Shown here piece by piece: positions 1-9,240 of a stretch of DNA of 64,000 nt. Below the pieces are notes generated by a model. It was given only the letters and a program-made list of their open reading frames with translations. It was not told the DNA's origin and did not search any database. Position 1 is the first letter of the stretch, and each line of letters starts with the position of its first letter. Source of the DNA: Asaia platycodi JCM 25414 (GTDB taxonomy: Bacteria > Pseudomonadota > Alphaproteobacteria > Acetobacterales > Acetobacteraceae); NCBI RefSeq assembly GCF_000614545.1, contig NZ_BAKW01000001.1, positions 124,001-188,000 of the forward strand. The letters are read 5' to 3'. The position numbers and the translations under genes are program-made.

Positions 1-1994
1 GCGCAGCTTGTCGTCACCAAACACCGAGCCGAGATCATAAGCCAGACCGAGAGAGGCGGTATGACGAGCGGCATTCCAGAGCTGCTTGCCCGCATAAAGC
101 GGGTCCTTGGTTGTGGCGCCGTCGAGATAGGCATAGCTGCCGATCATGCTCAGGCGCTTCGTGACCCTGCCCGCAAGATCGAGTTCTATGCCGCGCGAGC
201 GCGCAGCACCCGCAGTGCGGTAATCTGTCTGGTTGGTCGTTGTGTTGTATTGGGAAACGAGCACGTTGCGTTTGTGGATGTCGTAGAAGGCAAGTGTACC
301 GGTCAGGCGATCATGCAGCGCCATTTTGGCGCCGAACTCGTAAGAACGGCCCTTCTCCGGCTGAAAGCCGGAACTCAATACGAGCCCGCTCGAAAGCGGT
401 GCGATGGTCGAGGCCGGTTTGAGCGACTGCGTATAGCTGGCATAGAGCGACCACGCAGGCGCAAGGCGATAGACCAGCCCTGCCTGAGGCAGAAAGGCAC
501 CGTCGCCGATATCGGTATTGGCCTTGAAGGGCGCCCGCGCCCGGCAATCTGACGATAGCTGAGATAGCGCACACCGCCGACCACGACCCAGCGGTCGCCA
601 AGTTTGAACGTGTCGCGCAAGAAGCCGGAATAATCGTGCAGATTATCGGTCTGGTCGCTATCGCTTGCCGAAACGGTAGAGGAGGGGTTTTCGAGTCCGT
701 AAACCGGGTTGAGATAACTGAATGTATATTTGCTGGACTGACGCAGCAGATCCTTGCGGTAGATCAGTCTGTATTCGCCATCCATGCCGATCTGGATTGC
801 CTGTTTGAAATTGCCTATCCTGATCGGGCCATCGAGATAGGCCGTGCCATACGTATCCGAGCTGAACGCGCCATGGGTGGCGTCGTTGCTGCGGCTCAAC
901 GTGCCTTTGGTGACATTGATGCCTGTAACGCGCAGCTGATTGGCGTCATAGGTTTCCTGATTATAGCTGAAATTGACATGGGCCGACCAACCGGCGCCGA
1001 AGCGATGATCGAGCGACACCTGGCCCAGATGGCTCTGCCCGGTCATGCGATTGAAGTTCTCGTCCAGACGGCGCGTTGCCGGAATAGCAAGCGGACGCCC
1101 GGTGCGCGGATCAAGCGCGGTGCCGCGATCAAAGGGGTAGAGGAAATCGCGGAACTCATACCAGGCGGTAATCTGCGTTTTTTTGCCGAGCCAGGCGATC
1201 GATGGCGCGATGAGCGTCTCCTGATGCATGCCGAAATTGCGCCAGTAATCTTCGGCGATGCGGTCAAGCACCAGACGATAGGCAAGCTTGCCCTTGCCGA
1301 TCGGCCCGGTTGAATCGAGCATTCCTTCGAAACCGTTCTTGCCCCGTCCATAGGTCGAGCCCATGACGGAGGCGATGGTCCTGGCCTGAAGGCGCGGCTT
1401 CTTGCTGACGATATTGATGACCCCGCCCGGATCCATAATGCCGTAAAGCAGGGAGGACGGGCCCTTGAGCACTTCGACACTGTTCGCCGCTGCATTGAAG
1501 CCGCGCCCCTGAACCAGCGGCATGCCGTTATGCATGATCGAGCCGTCGCGATTGCCGCCAAAGCCACGCTTCATGATCGTGTCCTGCGTCCCGGCCAGCG
1601 TATTGCCCTGGGTGATGCCGCTGACATTGATCAGCGCATCGTCCAGATTGCGCGGCTCCTGATCGCGGATGACCTGCTGCGACACGATATTGACCACTTG
1701 TGGGATATTCAGAACCGACGTGGTCGTGCGCAGGGTCGAGGCGTCGGGCGTCGGCTGATAGCGCGTATCGGTAATTTCAGGCGGCGGTGTCGCGCGCCCG
1801 GTAACAGTGATCAACTCACTCGGTTTCTGTTTTGACTGAGCAACAACTGGCGGAGCAGAAACCGCAGGGACAGCCGCAGCTGCATGCGCAGTTCTGGCTT
1901 TTATCGCGTCGGAAGACTCTTGCGAGAGCGGTGCAGCGACCGCCGCAAACGGCGTTGCACCCAGGCACAACAGGGGGAAACAGTATTTTCTCAT
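1..1994 (-). CDS. TonB-dependent siderophore receptor, partial (runs off the window)
   Basis: Outer-membrane receptor for ferric-siderophore uptake (FpvA/FhuE-like). The start at 1994 is chosen because MRKYCFPLLCLGATPF begins a typical signal peptide and GGAG lies just upstream; an in-frame ATG at 2027 is less likely. After the signal peptide comes a TonB-box region (ELITVTG), then the plug domain with LNIPQVVNIVSQQVIRD and VEVLKGPSSLLYG, then the barrel. The frame breaks near 537 after SYRQIAG; the barrel continues in another frame as FKANTDIGDGAF and stays open to base 1, so the C-terminal strands lie outside. A Fur-box-like site lies upstream. Receptor class is sure; the siderophore is unknown. 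Confidence 0.9.
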
Positions 1995-2085
1995 GACACT
2001 CCGCATGCGACGCGTAGCGGCTTCCACGCGTCATGCGCGCAGGGTTGTGGGAAGGCCGATGCGTCAATTTGCGGTGTCACTACAT

Positions 2086-2104
2086 GCAAATGATTATCAT
2101 AAAC
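2086..2104. promoter_or_regulatory. Fur box (iron-responsive operator)
   Basis: The 11-base core ATGATTATCAT at 2090-2100 matches the centre of the classical 19-bp Fur box palindrome, and flanking bases are A-rich. It lies about 90 bases upstream of the siderophore-receptor start, where Fur-Fe2+ would repress transcription. Assigned from the sequence match and gene context only. Confidence 0.7.
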
Positions 2105-2232
2105 ATGAATAAGTGCCGAGATTGGGAAAGTTTAAGGTCGCGTATGTTGCGCACATTTTTGCCCCGAAGGCCCTCGTCTGGGGGGCTGGCACGCCCGGCA
2201 TGGTCAGGCGCTTTTCATGCCCTCTTGTCGCG

Positions 2233-3581
2233 CTACGACTGGTAAGGATCAGTGCTTCGCTGTGTGCAGAGCCGCTTTGAAGCCAGAAGCAGAGCGACGC
2301 CGATACAGATTATACCGGTGTGCAGCAACCAGAAACGGATCGAGCCCCAGAATGGCAGGTTCTGCCCTATCTGACCCGCCATGATATCGGCCAGGCGGCC
2401 TACCAGAGCATAGGCGGCGGCTGCCATGCTCTTGGCATTGTCGGGGGCCAGTCTGATGAACAGGGCAAGGCTGATGGGCATGATGGTCGCCATGGCGAGA
2501 TCGTTGATGAAATGGAAAATCAGACCCCAGATCATGTTGATCTGGCTCGGGTCGGCGCTACAGGCTGACGCATAGACCAGAACGAGGGGCGCCAGAGCGC
2601 CCAGAACACCGAAGCTCGTGATCTGCCCCCATTCGCTGGGGGCGCCACGATGGCGCGTGTAATAGCGCCAGAACGCGATGGCCATGATCTGGGTCACAAA
2701 GCTGACCCCGGCATCGAGCGACATGAGCCAGCTTGCGGGGAACACCCAGCCTGACAGGTGGCGATCATAATGCTGCTCGCCCCATATCAGATAGGTGTCA
2801 TAAATCTGCTCGTTGCAGAGGAAGATCATGGCGAGTATCGGTATCAGAAGCGCGATACGCCCTCCTGTCTTCACCAACAGCGCCGGTGTAGCGCCTGCAT
2901 CACGGGGCCGGCCGTGGACGGCTGGGGCGGGAAGATGGCGCCAGCCAGAAAATAGGCGAGCGTGCCCGCCAGCATGACGATCCCTGCGGCTGCAAAACCT
3001 TCATGCCAGCCATAGCGCGCGGCCAGCCAGCCGCAGAAGGTCGGGCCGATAATGACAGCAGCTTCCTGCACCAGCGACATAAGCTGATAGGCATCCGCAC
3101 GGCGCGGGTCTGTATCGCTGTAGAGGTCACCCACCTGAGCAAACAGATTGACCGCCAGAGAGAGGCCGATCACGAAGCACGGCAGTGCCAGAATGAAGCT
3201 GGTATCGAAGGCCCAGAACAGGGGCGCCAGTGTCAGAAAGACTAGTCCGAGCAGGGCGCCGCGTCGTCGCCCCAGAAACCGGTCAGACAGAAAGCCACCA
3301 ATAATCTGGGTCGGGATCATGCACAGGGCGAGCAGGCCGATCGTGGTGGAAGCCAGGGCTTGTGGATTACTGGTCTGTGCTTCCCAGGAAAGGAGGTGAC
3401 GCAGGGGGGCGACACCAGGAAAGGCGGTGTTGTGCGGCGCCGCGTAGACCACATGCGCGAGATAGAGCACCAGGATAGCCTGGGTACTGTAGCGGGAAAA
3501 ATACCACGCACCTTGCGCAGCCGCGATGAAATAGAGTCCGGCCGGATGGGCTTTCTGCCGTGACGGCTCGGAAGGGTGCAT
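2233..3581 (-). CDS. MFS/POT-family transporter, frame broken near 2885
   Basis: Twelve-helix major-facilitator protein resembling proton-dependent oligopeptide transporters. The N-terminal half (3581 to about 2885) contains YSTQAILVLYLAHVVY and the loop FLSDRFLGRRRGALLG typical of helix 2-3 of this superfamily. The C-terminal half (to 2233) has WLMSLDAGVSFVTQIMA and the POT-like region IWGLIFHFINDLAMATIMP. The halves lie in frames differing by one base; the junction reads ...MQALH then ALLVKTGG, consistent with one missing base. The canonical ExxER of helix 1 is not evident, so substrate is uncertain. It sits downstream of the iron-regulated receptor with its own start and may be independent. 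Confidence 0.72.
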
Positions 3582-3758
3582 GAAAAGCCGCTTTCGCTAC
3601 GTGATGAGGCGCATTCCGGCTTTCGGAAGAGCAGCGCCATGGGCGAGGATCTGCAACGTTATGGTCGTTTCGATTTCGATGCAAACGTCAAGCTCGTCCG
3701 CCGAATAGGGTGCTATGCTGCAAGCTGAGGCATTCTTGAACAGTGGCGAAGGATCGGG

Positions 3759-4338
3759 CTACTTTCGTATGGCTTGTATGGCGGCTTTAAGGTTGGCGGC
3801 GTCATCGATATCAATGGTTTCGTGGGTAGGGCAGGATAAAAGCTGTGCCGTGCGGATCAGGGAGCGAGCGCCCATCTCTCCCTCGGGTGAGAGCTTTAGA
3901 AGGCTATCCACGGGAAACACGGCAGGCGGTCCCCGATATGAGGGGGCAGATGTTGCGAAAACCAGATGCGGTTCCGCTTCGCTTGCGGCGCATAGCCCCA
4001 TCAGATGGGCGGGCGTGATGAAAGGCATATCGGCGAGGCAGATAAGGACCCGGGCTTGCGGTGGGAGCCCCGTGATTCCTAACGCGAGTGACGAGCCTAA
4101 TCCACGTTCCGGGCTTGGGTTGATTAAGCGCTGAAATCCCGCTTGATCGTATGCCTCATGCCAGGCGCTTGAGGCGGGAGACAACGCGCTTCTGCTGCCA
4201 CGGGAGAGTCTTCACAATATGTAAAACGTGCTGAGCGAGGTGACGGTCGTCCAGTAATGCGGCGAGCTTGTCATCCTCGCCGAAGCGGCGGCTCAGACCG
4301 GCGCCAAGAACAAGCAGAACGCAGGATTGCGTGCTCAT
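3759..4338 (-). CDS. MocA/MobA-like molybdopterin nucleotidyltransferase, frame broken near 4182
   Basis: Small NTP-transferase-like protein, probably adding CMP to molybdopterin to make the MCD cofactor used by xanthine-oxidase-family enzymes. Start MSTQSCVLLVLGAGLSRRFG carries the nucleotide-binding LxLGAGxSxRFG signature; the second half has ERGLGSSLALGI and LADMPFITPAHL, both family hallmarks. The halves are in different frames: the first ends at a stop near 4156, the second begins SPASSAWHEAYDQAG near 4182. The start overlaps the 3' end of xdhC, so the two are translationally coupled. Likely client is the molybdenum aldehyde dehydrogenase at 13.8-16 kb. MocA versus MobA is inferred from the XdhC neighbour. 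Confidence 0.75.
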
Positions 4339-5272
4339 GGCGTTTGTTCTGCTCTGCGGGCCTCGATGAGGCAAACAACTCTGCCAGAACCGAAACAGCC
4401 AGGGAGCGGGCTTCGCGCGATGGGCCGAACAGTCCGATCGGTCCACGGATCCGCTCCAGAGCCGCTTTGTCGTGGCCAGCCTGACGCAGGACGGCGAGGC
4501 GACGCGCCTGTGTCTTGCGGCTTCCCAGACAGCCGATGAAGAAGGCGCTGGTTTGCAGCGCGGCTTGCAGTATCGGCAATTCCCTGTCGAGATCGTGGTG
4601 CAGCAATACGAGCGCAGTCTCACTGTCTTGTGCATGTTCTGTCACGAGAGCCAGGTCGCCCCTTATCAGGGTCAGCCCGGCAGCGGCGGCAAGCGACGTA
4701 AGAAAATGCCTCTCAAGACCCTCGCCAAAAAGCAGTATTTGAGGGTCGGGGAAAAATCTGGCGGTGAAACGAGAACCCTGCCATCCAACGGGGGTATTGC
4801 CCTTTTCAGTGTTCAGGGTCTCGCTTGCACTGTCGTAATGCAGCAGGACAGTTCTTCTCGACGCACGCAGTTCCAGAAACCCGGTCAAAACGCTGGGGTC
4901 ACGGATGACATGCAGGTGCAGCCCAATGCCGCCACGGCATGGCAGGACGATATCGAACCAGGGAGATCCCTTTCCGTAACGACAAAAGCGGTCACGCCCC
5001 TGTGCCATGGCATGGCAGGCTTCACTGACAACACTGGCCTCGATGCAGCCACCCGACACCATGCCGACATAGTAACCGTCATCGCGTATGGCCATCAGGG
5101 TGCCCAGGGGACGTGAGGCGCCCTCAACAATATCGGTCAGAATTGCCAGAACGCAGCCATGGCCTGCCTGGTGACTTGAGACAAGAAAGCGCACAACATC
5201 GTCCGGATGGTCGCTGGGTAGGGCGCAGACGGCCCTGACTTGGGCGGTCGTCACACTGGTCCGGTCTTGCAT
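4271..5272 (-). CDS. xdhC: XdhC/CoxI-family molybdenum-cofactor insertion protein
   Basis: Accessory protein that binds Moco, promotes its sulfuration and hands it to xanthine-oxidase-family enzymes in the cytoplasm. The N-terminal domain shows YYVGMVSGGCIEASVVSEA, the conserved XdhC cysteine motif; the C-terminal Rossmann-like domain shows FFIGCLGSRKTQARR and GPIGLFGPSREARSLAVSV. I favour the start at 5272 (MQDRTSVTT, after GGGAAACC); ATG 5356 would add 28 residues. The last about 22 codons overlap the mocA-like start, longer than needed, so the true C-terminus may be slightly shorter. No oxidase is adjacent; the only visible client is the AldH-like gene about 9 kb away. Confidence 0.85.
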   Translation of the reverse strand: MQDRTSVTTAQVRAVCALPSDHPDDVVRFLVSSHQAGHGCVLAILTDIVEGASRPLGTLMAIRDDGYYVGMVSGGCIEASVVSEACHAMAQGRDRFCRYGKGSPWFDIVLPCRGGIGLHLHVIRDPSVLTGFLELRASRRTVLLHYDSASETLNTEKGNTPVGWQGSRFTARFFPDPQILLFGEGLERHFLTSLAAAAGLTLIRGDLALVTEHAQDSETALVLLHHDLDRELPILQAALQTSAFFIGCLGSRKTQARRLAVLRQAGHDKAALERIRGPIGLFGPSREARSLAVSVLAELFASSRPAEQNKRHEHAILRSACSWRRSEPPLRRG

Positions 5273-5394
5273 GGTTTCCCGTTCCGAGATGGCTTTAGAG
5301 GCCAGACTAGCCTTCAGTGCGGGCATTGTCCCGCGGTGATGTGGAGATTTTTCCATAGAGAATTGTAACTGTCATTATTTCTTCAAGAAAATTG

Positions 5395-5423
5395 TTGACC
5401 GGATTTTCCGCTCATGATCTGAT
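5395..5423 (+). promoter_or_regulatory. Possible sigma70-type promoter
   Basis: TTGACC at 5395-5400 and TCTGAT at 5418-5423 are 17 bases apart, in the intergenic region upstream of the TonB receptor that opens the lipase operon. The -10 match is weak. Confidence 0.25.
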
Positions 5424-5490
5424 GTTTCGTATTCGGATCGATTTGAAAACTCCCTTCGCAAACACGCACCCGAACAATTTGAGGCCGTCA

Positions 5491-7947
5491 ATGTGTCGCC
5501 ATGAGCAGAGCCGATATCGCACGTCTAGTCGTTTCGATACCGAACCAGACTCTTCTGGCCCCTTTGCGGCGGCAGGGGCGTTTAGCCCCTTCAGAAAACG
5601 CGGTGCGCTGTCGCTGCGTTTCTGGCTTTCCTGCTCGCTCTGCATTCTGCCTGTCGCGGCAAACGCCCAGAGCGTAACAAAAACAGAGACGCATCATAAA
5701 CGTTCCGGTATCGCAACTAATAAAAAGCCTGTCAGGCCATCTGTGGCTCAAAGCAGCGGCGTCGAAGAGGTGATGGTCACGTCCCGTCGGCGCAAGGAGA
5801 CGGCGCAGCAGATCCCTGAAACCGTGCAAATCTTTACGGGAAAGGAGCTCAATCGTCTGGGCGTGCAGGCACTGCCTGATCTGATCAAATACACGACCAA
5901 TGCCCAAAATCTCGATTTTTATGGCGGCGCCATGCCGACCTGGGTCATTCGCGGCGTTAGCCTGGCCGATTTCAATCCCAATTCAACGCCTGCTGCGCCG
6001 ATATTTCTGAATGATGCGTATCAGCCGAGCACGGTCATGGGTACGGGCAGTCTTTTCGATATCTCTCGTGTCGAGGTGCTCAAGGGACCACAAAGCGGTC
6101 TCTATGGACGCAACACGATTGGTGGCGCGGTGCGCGTGCTGACCAACAAGCCCAATTTCGACAAGGCGAGCGGGTCGGTTGCCGTCTCCTATGGGCGTTG
6201 GGGCGACGGGCACGTCAATGCCGCCTATGGCGCGCCGATTACGCGTAATCTGGCATTTCGTATTGCCGAAACCTCTGATCATGGCTGGAGCGGCTGGCAG
6301 ACCTCGCTTCAGAATGGCGCAAAATGGGGCCGCAAGAACCGTGACGCGGTGCGCCTGGAAGTCGCGGCAAAGCTCGATAACTGGACGCTGAATTTCGATC
6401 TGCATGGCAGCCGTGACAAGTCACAGCTCGCTCTGGCAACGGCGTTGGGTGTTTATAACACGACAGGCGGTTTCTGCTCTGCCATGATCGCAGGCTATGC
6501 CGATCAGCAGAACTGTCTCACATTGCCGCAGGCTTTCGGCGATGCGAGCCAGGCCGCCTCGCGCCAGACGCAGGATGGCACGAAAGTGCTTTCTGCGCCG
6601 ACCAACCAGCTCGACAATAAAGCGGGTGGCGCCCAGTTCAGCGCCGTCGGCGATCTGGGTGGAATGGAGCTAACCTCCATCACCTCGCTCGATTATTTCG
6701 ATTATGGGCTCAACTACAACTACGCCGCCACCGGTCCGGTCTATGCCACCCAGCTCGAGCATACGCCCATGCGCATGGCACAGGAAAATCTGCGCCTCAG
6801 CTCAGGCAAGCCCAAGCGTCTGGACTGGCTGCTGGGTGTCGATGTGTCTTATGAGGATCTGGAAGAAAACAAGCAGTTCCAGCTTTTCGATAACGCGCTT
6901 CAGACGCTTTATACCGGCCTTTCGGGTGCCGCGAATGAAGGCATTCTGAGCTATACGCAAAAGACGCAATCCTATAGCGGTTACGGGCAGATCACCTATC
7001 ATATCCTGCCCAAGCTCTCGCTCGATTTCGGCGCGCGCAGCACCTGGGAATACAAGACCTATAACGGTGCCTTCCAGCAATCGCCCGGTTATTATGTCTC
7101 ATCTGACGTTACGCGTCAGTATCAGCTGAAAGATCATGTGACCGGTAAAGCCGTGCTGCGGTATCAGTTCGACCCGCTGAACATGGTCTATGCCTCTGTG
7201 GCGCGCGGGTATAAATCGGGCGGCTTTTATGGCGGCTTCCCCATCGCCAGTACGGCGCAGATCGATCCTTATCGTGAAGAGCAGGTCTGGGCGGTCGAAG
7301 CCGGGTTCAAGGCCCAGACACGCGATCGCAAGCTGATCGTCGATGGCGCGGCCTTCTATTATCGCACGTATAATTATCAGAATTTCACCACCGAATATTC
7401 AGCGGTCAGCAAGACCATTACGTCGACGCTTACGAATATCGGTACGGCGGTGAATCAGGGCCTCGAGGGCAACATTGTCTGGAAGCCGGTGCCGACTCTC
7501 ACGTTCAATCTCGGTGCGGCGTATAATGATGCAAAAATCGTCAAATCCTCGCAATATCAGCTCGACTACGCGGGTAATCTGATCGCCTGGCAGGGGCAGC
7601 GTCTGCCGTACGCCCCGCGCTGGAGCCTGACGCCGTCGGCCCGTTATGAGCACGAGATGTTCAACGGGGCTTACACCGCCGGGGTGCAGATGAATTACAG
7701 CTTCCGCACCACGCTCAATGCCACACGCGGCGTCGGAGCCTGGATCAATAATATTCCGGGTTACGGCCTGCTGGATGTGCGTCTCGATCTGCTCTCCCAC
7801 AAGCAGCACTGGAATCTGGCGCTTATGGGGTTCAACGTGACGAACGTGCATTATCGCACGGTGGGCCAGACAGATGGCGTGAGCGATTTCCAGCAGATCT
7901 ATGGAATGCCCGCCAGTTATCGCTTCCAGATCGGGTATGATTTCTGA
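5491..7947 (+). CDS. TonB-dependent receptor (intact), first gene of a hydrolase operon
   Basis: Outer-membrane active transporter of the large FyuA/CirA-like group. Start MCRHEQSRYR at 5491 is preferred; ATG 5392 is in frame but gives an implausibly long leader. A signal-peptide core follows (FWLSCSLCILPVAANA), then a TonB box (VEEVMVTSRRRKETAQ), a plug with VEVLKGPQSGLYGRNTIGG, and a beta-barrel ending in aromatic YRFQIGYDF, the usual C-terminal signature. No frame breaks over 2.4 kb. About 45 bases separate it from a secreted lipase, followed by a second hydrolase and a DUF3237 protein, suggesting import of a molecule that these enzymes then cut. There is no STN domain, so no direct sigma/anti-sigma signalling is expected. 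Confidence 0.92.
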   Translation: MCRHEQSRYRTSSRFDTEPDSSGPFAAAGAFSPFRKRGALSLRFWLSCSLCILPVAANAQSVTKTETHHKRSGIATNKKPVRPSVAQSSGVEEVMVTSRRRKETAQQIPETVQIFTGKELNRLGVQALPDLIKYTTNAQNLDFYGGAMPTWVIRGVSLADFNPNSTPAAPIFLNDAYQPSTVMGTGSLFDISRVEVLKGPQSGLYGRNTIGGAVRVLTNKPNFDKASGSVAVSYGRWGDGHVNAAYGAPITRNLAFRIAETSDHGWSGWQTSLQNGAKWGRKNRDAVRLEVAAKLDNWTLNFDLHGSRDKSQLALATALGVYNTTGGFCSAMIAGYADQQNCLTLPQAFGDASQAASRQTQDGTKVLSAPTNQLDNKAGGAQFSAVGDLGGMELTSITSLDYFDYGLNYNYAATGPVYATQLEHTPMRMAQENLRLSSGKPKRLDWLLGVDVSYEDLEENKQFQLFDNALQTLYTGLSGAANEGILSYTQKTQSYSGYGQITYHILPKLSLDFGARSTWEYKTYNGAFQQSPGYYVSSDVTRQYQLKDHVTGKAVLRYQFDPLNMVYASVARGYKSGGFYGGFPIASTAQIDPYREEQVWAVEAGFKAQTRDRKLIVDGAAFYYRTYNYQNFTTEYSAVSKTITSTLTNIGTAVNQGLEGNIVWKPVPTLTFNLGAAYNDAKIVKSSQYQLDYAGNLIAWQGQRLPYAPRWSLTPSARYEHEMFNGAYTAGVQMNYSFRTTLNATRGVGAWINNIPGYGLLDVRLDLLSHKQHWNLALMGFNVTNVHYRTVGQTDGVSDFQQIYGMPASYRFQIGYDF

Positions 7948-7993
7948 CCGCACCCGGTTTCAGAACAGGTTTTTCTCTCTTTTCAGGTGGAAT

Positions 7994-9232
7994 ATGACCA
8001 AGAAACTGTCTCTCAAAGCCAATCTGCTTGCCATGCTCGTGCTCTCCACCGGGCTGAGCGGGCTTGCTCATGCCGGAGAGCCACCCTTGCCGACCGATCC
8101 GGCCGTCACCCGTTCGCTCGAAGCGCAGGACGCCCTGCCGCGCACGGCTTTCTACAGCACCCCGGCCGATATCGCTGCTTCGGCGCCGGGTGCGCTGCTG
8201 CGTCAGGAAAAAGCACCTGAATACAGCCTGCCCAAGGGCTTTACAGCCACGCGTATTCTCTATCGTTCGACTGACTCTCACGGCAAGCCGGTTGCGACGT
8301 CGGGCGTGGTCGTCGTGCCGCCGGGCAAGGCGCCCGAAGGCGGCTGGCCGGTGATCGTCTGGGCGCACGGCACCAGCGGCACCGCTCAGTCCTGCGCGCC
8401 GTCGCTCATGAAAGACGTCTATTATGGCGGCCTGCGCGTGTTCGATCTGGCCTCTGCCGGATTCGTTCTGGTCATGACCGATTATCACGGTCTCGGGACC
8501 GACAGCCCGCATCAATATATGAATAAATTCGCCCAGGTAGCCGATATCCGCAACGCAGTGCCTGCGGCCCACGCGCTGATGCCCGATCTTTCTCGGAAAT
8601 GGTTCGTGGTCGGTCATTCGCAGGGCGCCTATGCTGCACTCGCTACCGCCGAAGCAGAAGCCAAGGATAACGATCCCGGCTATCTCGGTGCCATTTCGAT
8701 CGCCCCGGCTGCACGCGTCGGCATGATCAACGCCAATATCTCTGCCGTGAAAAAGGCTGGTGGCCCTTACATGTCGTGGCTCGCCTATGCCATTCACGCG
8801 CAATACCCGGAATTCAAGCCCGAGGACCTGCTCTCCAAGACCGGTCTCTCGCAATATCCGGAAGCCACCGGCAAGGCCTGCTGGCTGACGGGCAATGCGC
8901 TCTATTACCCTTATTCGGCGAAGGAGCTGGTGCGTCCGGATTGGGACAAGAACAAATACGTCAAGAAGTTCTTCGCCGAGCAGACAGTCGGTTATGAAAA
9001 GGCCAAGGGCCCGATCCTGCTAATCGCAGGGGGAGGTGACACGACCATTCCCATTCATACGCTGGAATCCTACGCCAAGGATGCCTGCCATGCGGGATCG
9101 GATGTGAAATACATGGTCGTGCCCAATGCCGAGCATGGCGCCGCCATGGTTGAGTCGATGGATACGCAGATTGCGTGGCTGAAATCGGTTCTGGCGGGCA
9201 ATGTGCCCTCCAATACCTGCCAGCGCCACTGA
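7994..9232 (+). CDS. Secreted lipase-family alpha/beta hydrolase
   Basis: Predicted exported ester hydrolase of the secretory-lipase (LIP) family. A signal peptide (LSLKANLLAMLVLSTGLSG, cleavage near AHA) is followed by an alpha/beta-hydrolase fold: oxyanion region VIVWAHGTSGT around residues 121-130, nucleophile elbow GHSQG with Ser209, acid region GGGDTTIP and a histidine in PNAEHGAAM. About 412 residues, normal for the family. The start at 7994 has AGGTGG upstream; longer in-frame starts run into the receptor gene. Nine bases separate it from the next hydrolase, so co-transcription is likely. Substrate unknown: acyl ester, or polyester or lactone fragments delivered by the receptor are possible. 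Confidence 0.85.
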   Translation: MTKKLSLKANLLAMLVLSTGLSGLAHAGEPPLPTDPAVTRSLEAQDALPRTAFYSTPADIAASAPGALLRQEKAPEYSLPKGFTATRILYRSTDSHGKPVATSGVVVVPPGKAPEGGWPVIVWAHGTSGTAQSCAPSLMKDVYYGGLRVFDLASAGFVLVMTDYHGLGTDSPHQYMNKFAQVADIRNAVPAAHALMPDLSRKWFVVGHSQGAYAALATAEAEAKDNDPGYLGAISIAPAARVGMINANISAVKKAGGPYMSWLAYAIHAQYPEFKPEDLLSKTGLSQYPEATGKACWLTGNALYYPYSAKELVRPDWDKNKYVKKFFAEQTVGYEKAKGPILLIAGGGDTTIPIHTLESYAKDACHAGSDVKYMVVPNAEHGAAMVESMDTQIAWLKSVLAGNVPSNTCQRH

Positions 9233-9240
9233 CCGCCCTC

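Noticed and set aside
7832..8854. 340-codon minus frame opposite the lipase gene
   Set aside because: Arginine- and histidine-rich, no motif, fully inside two good plus-strand genes.
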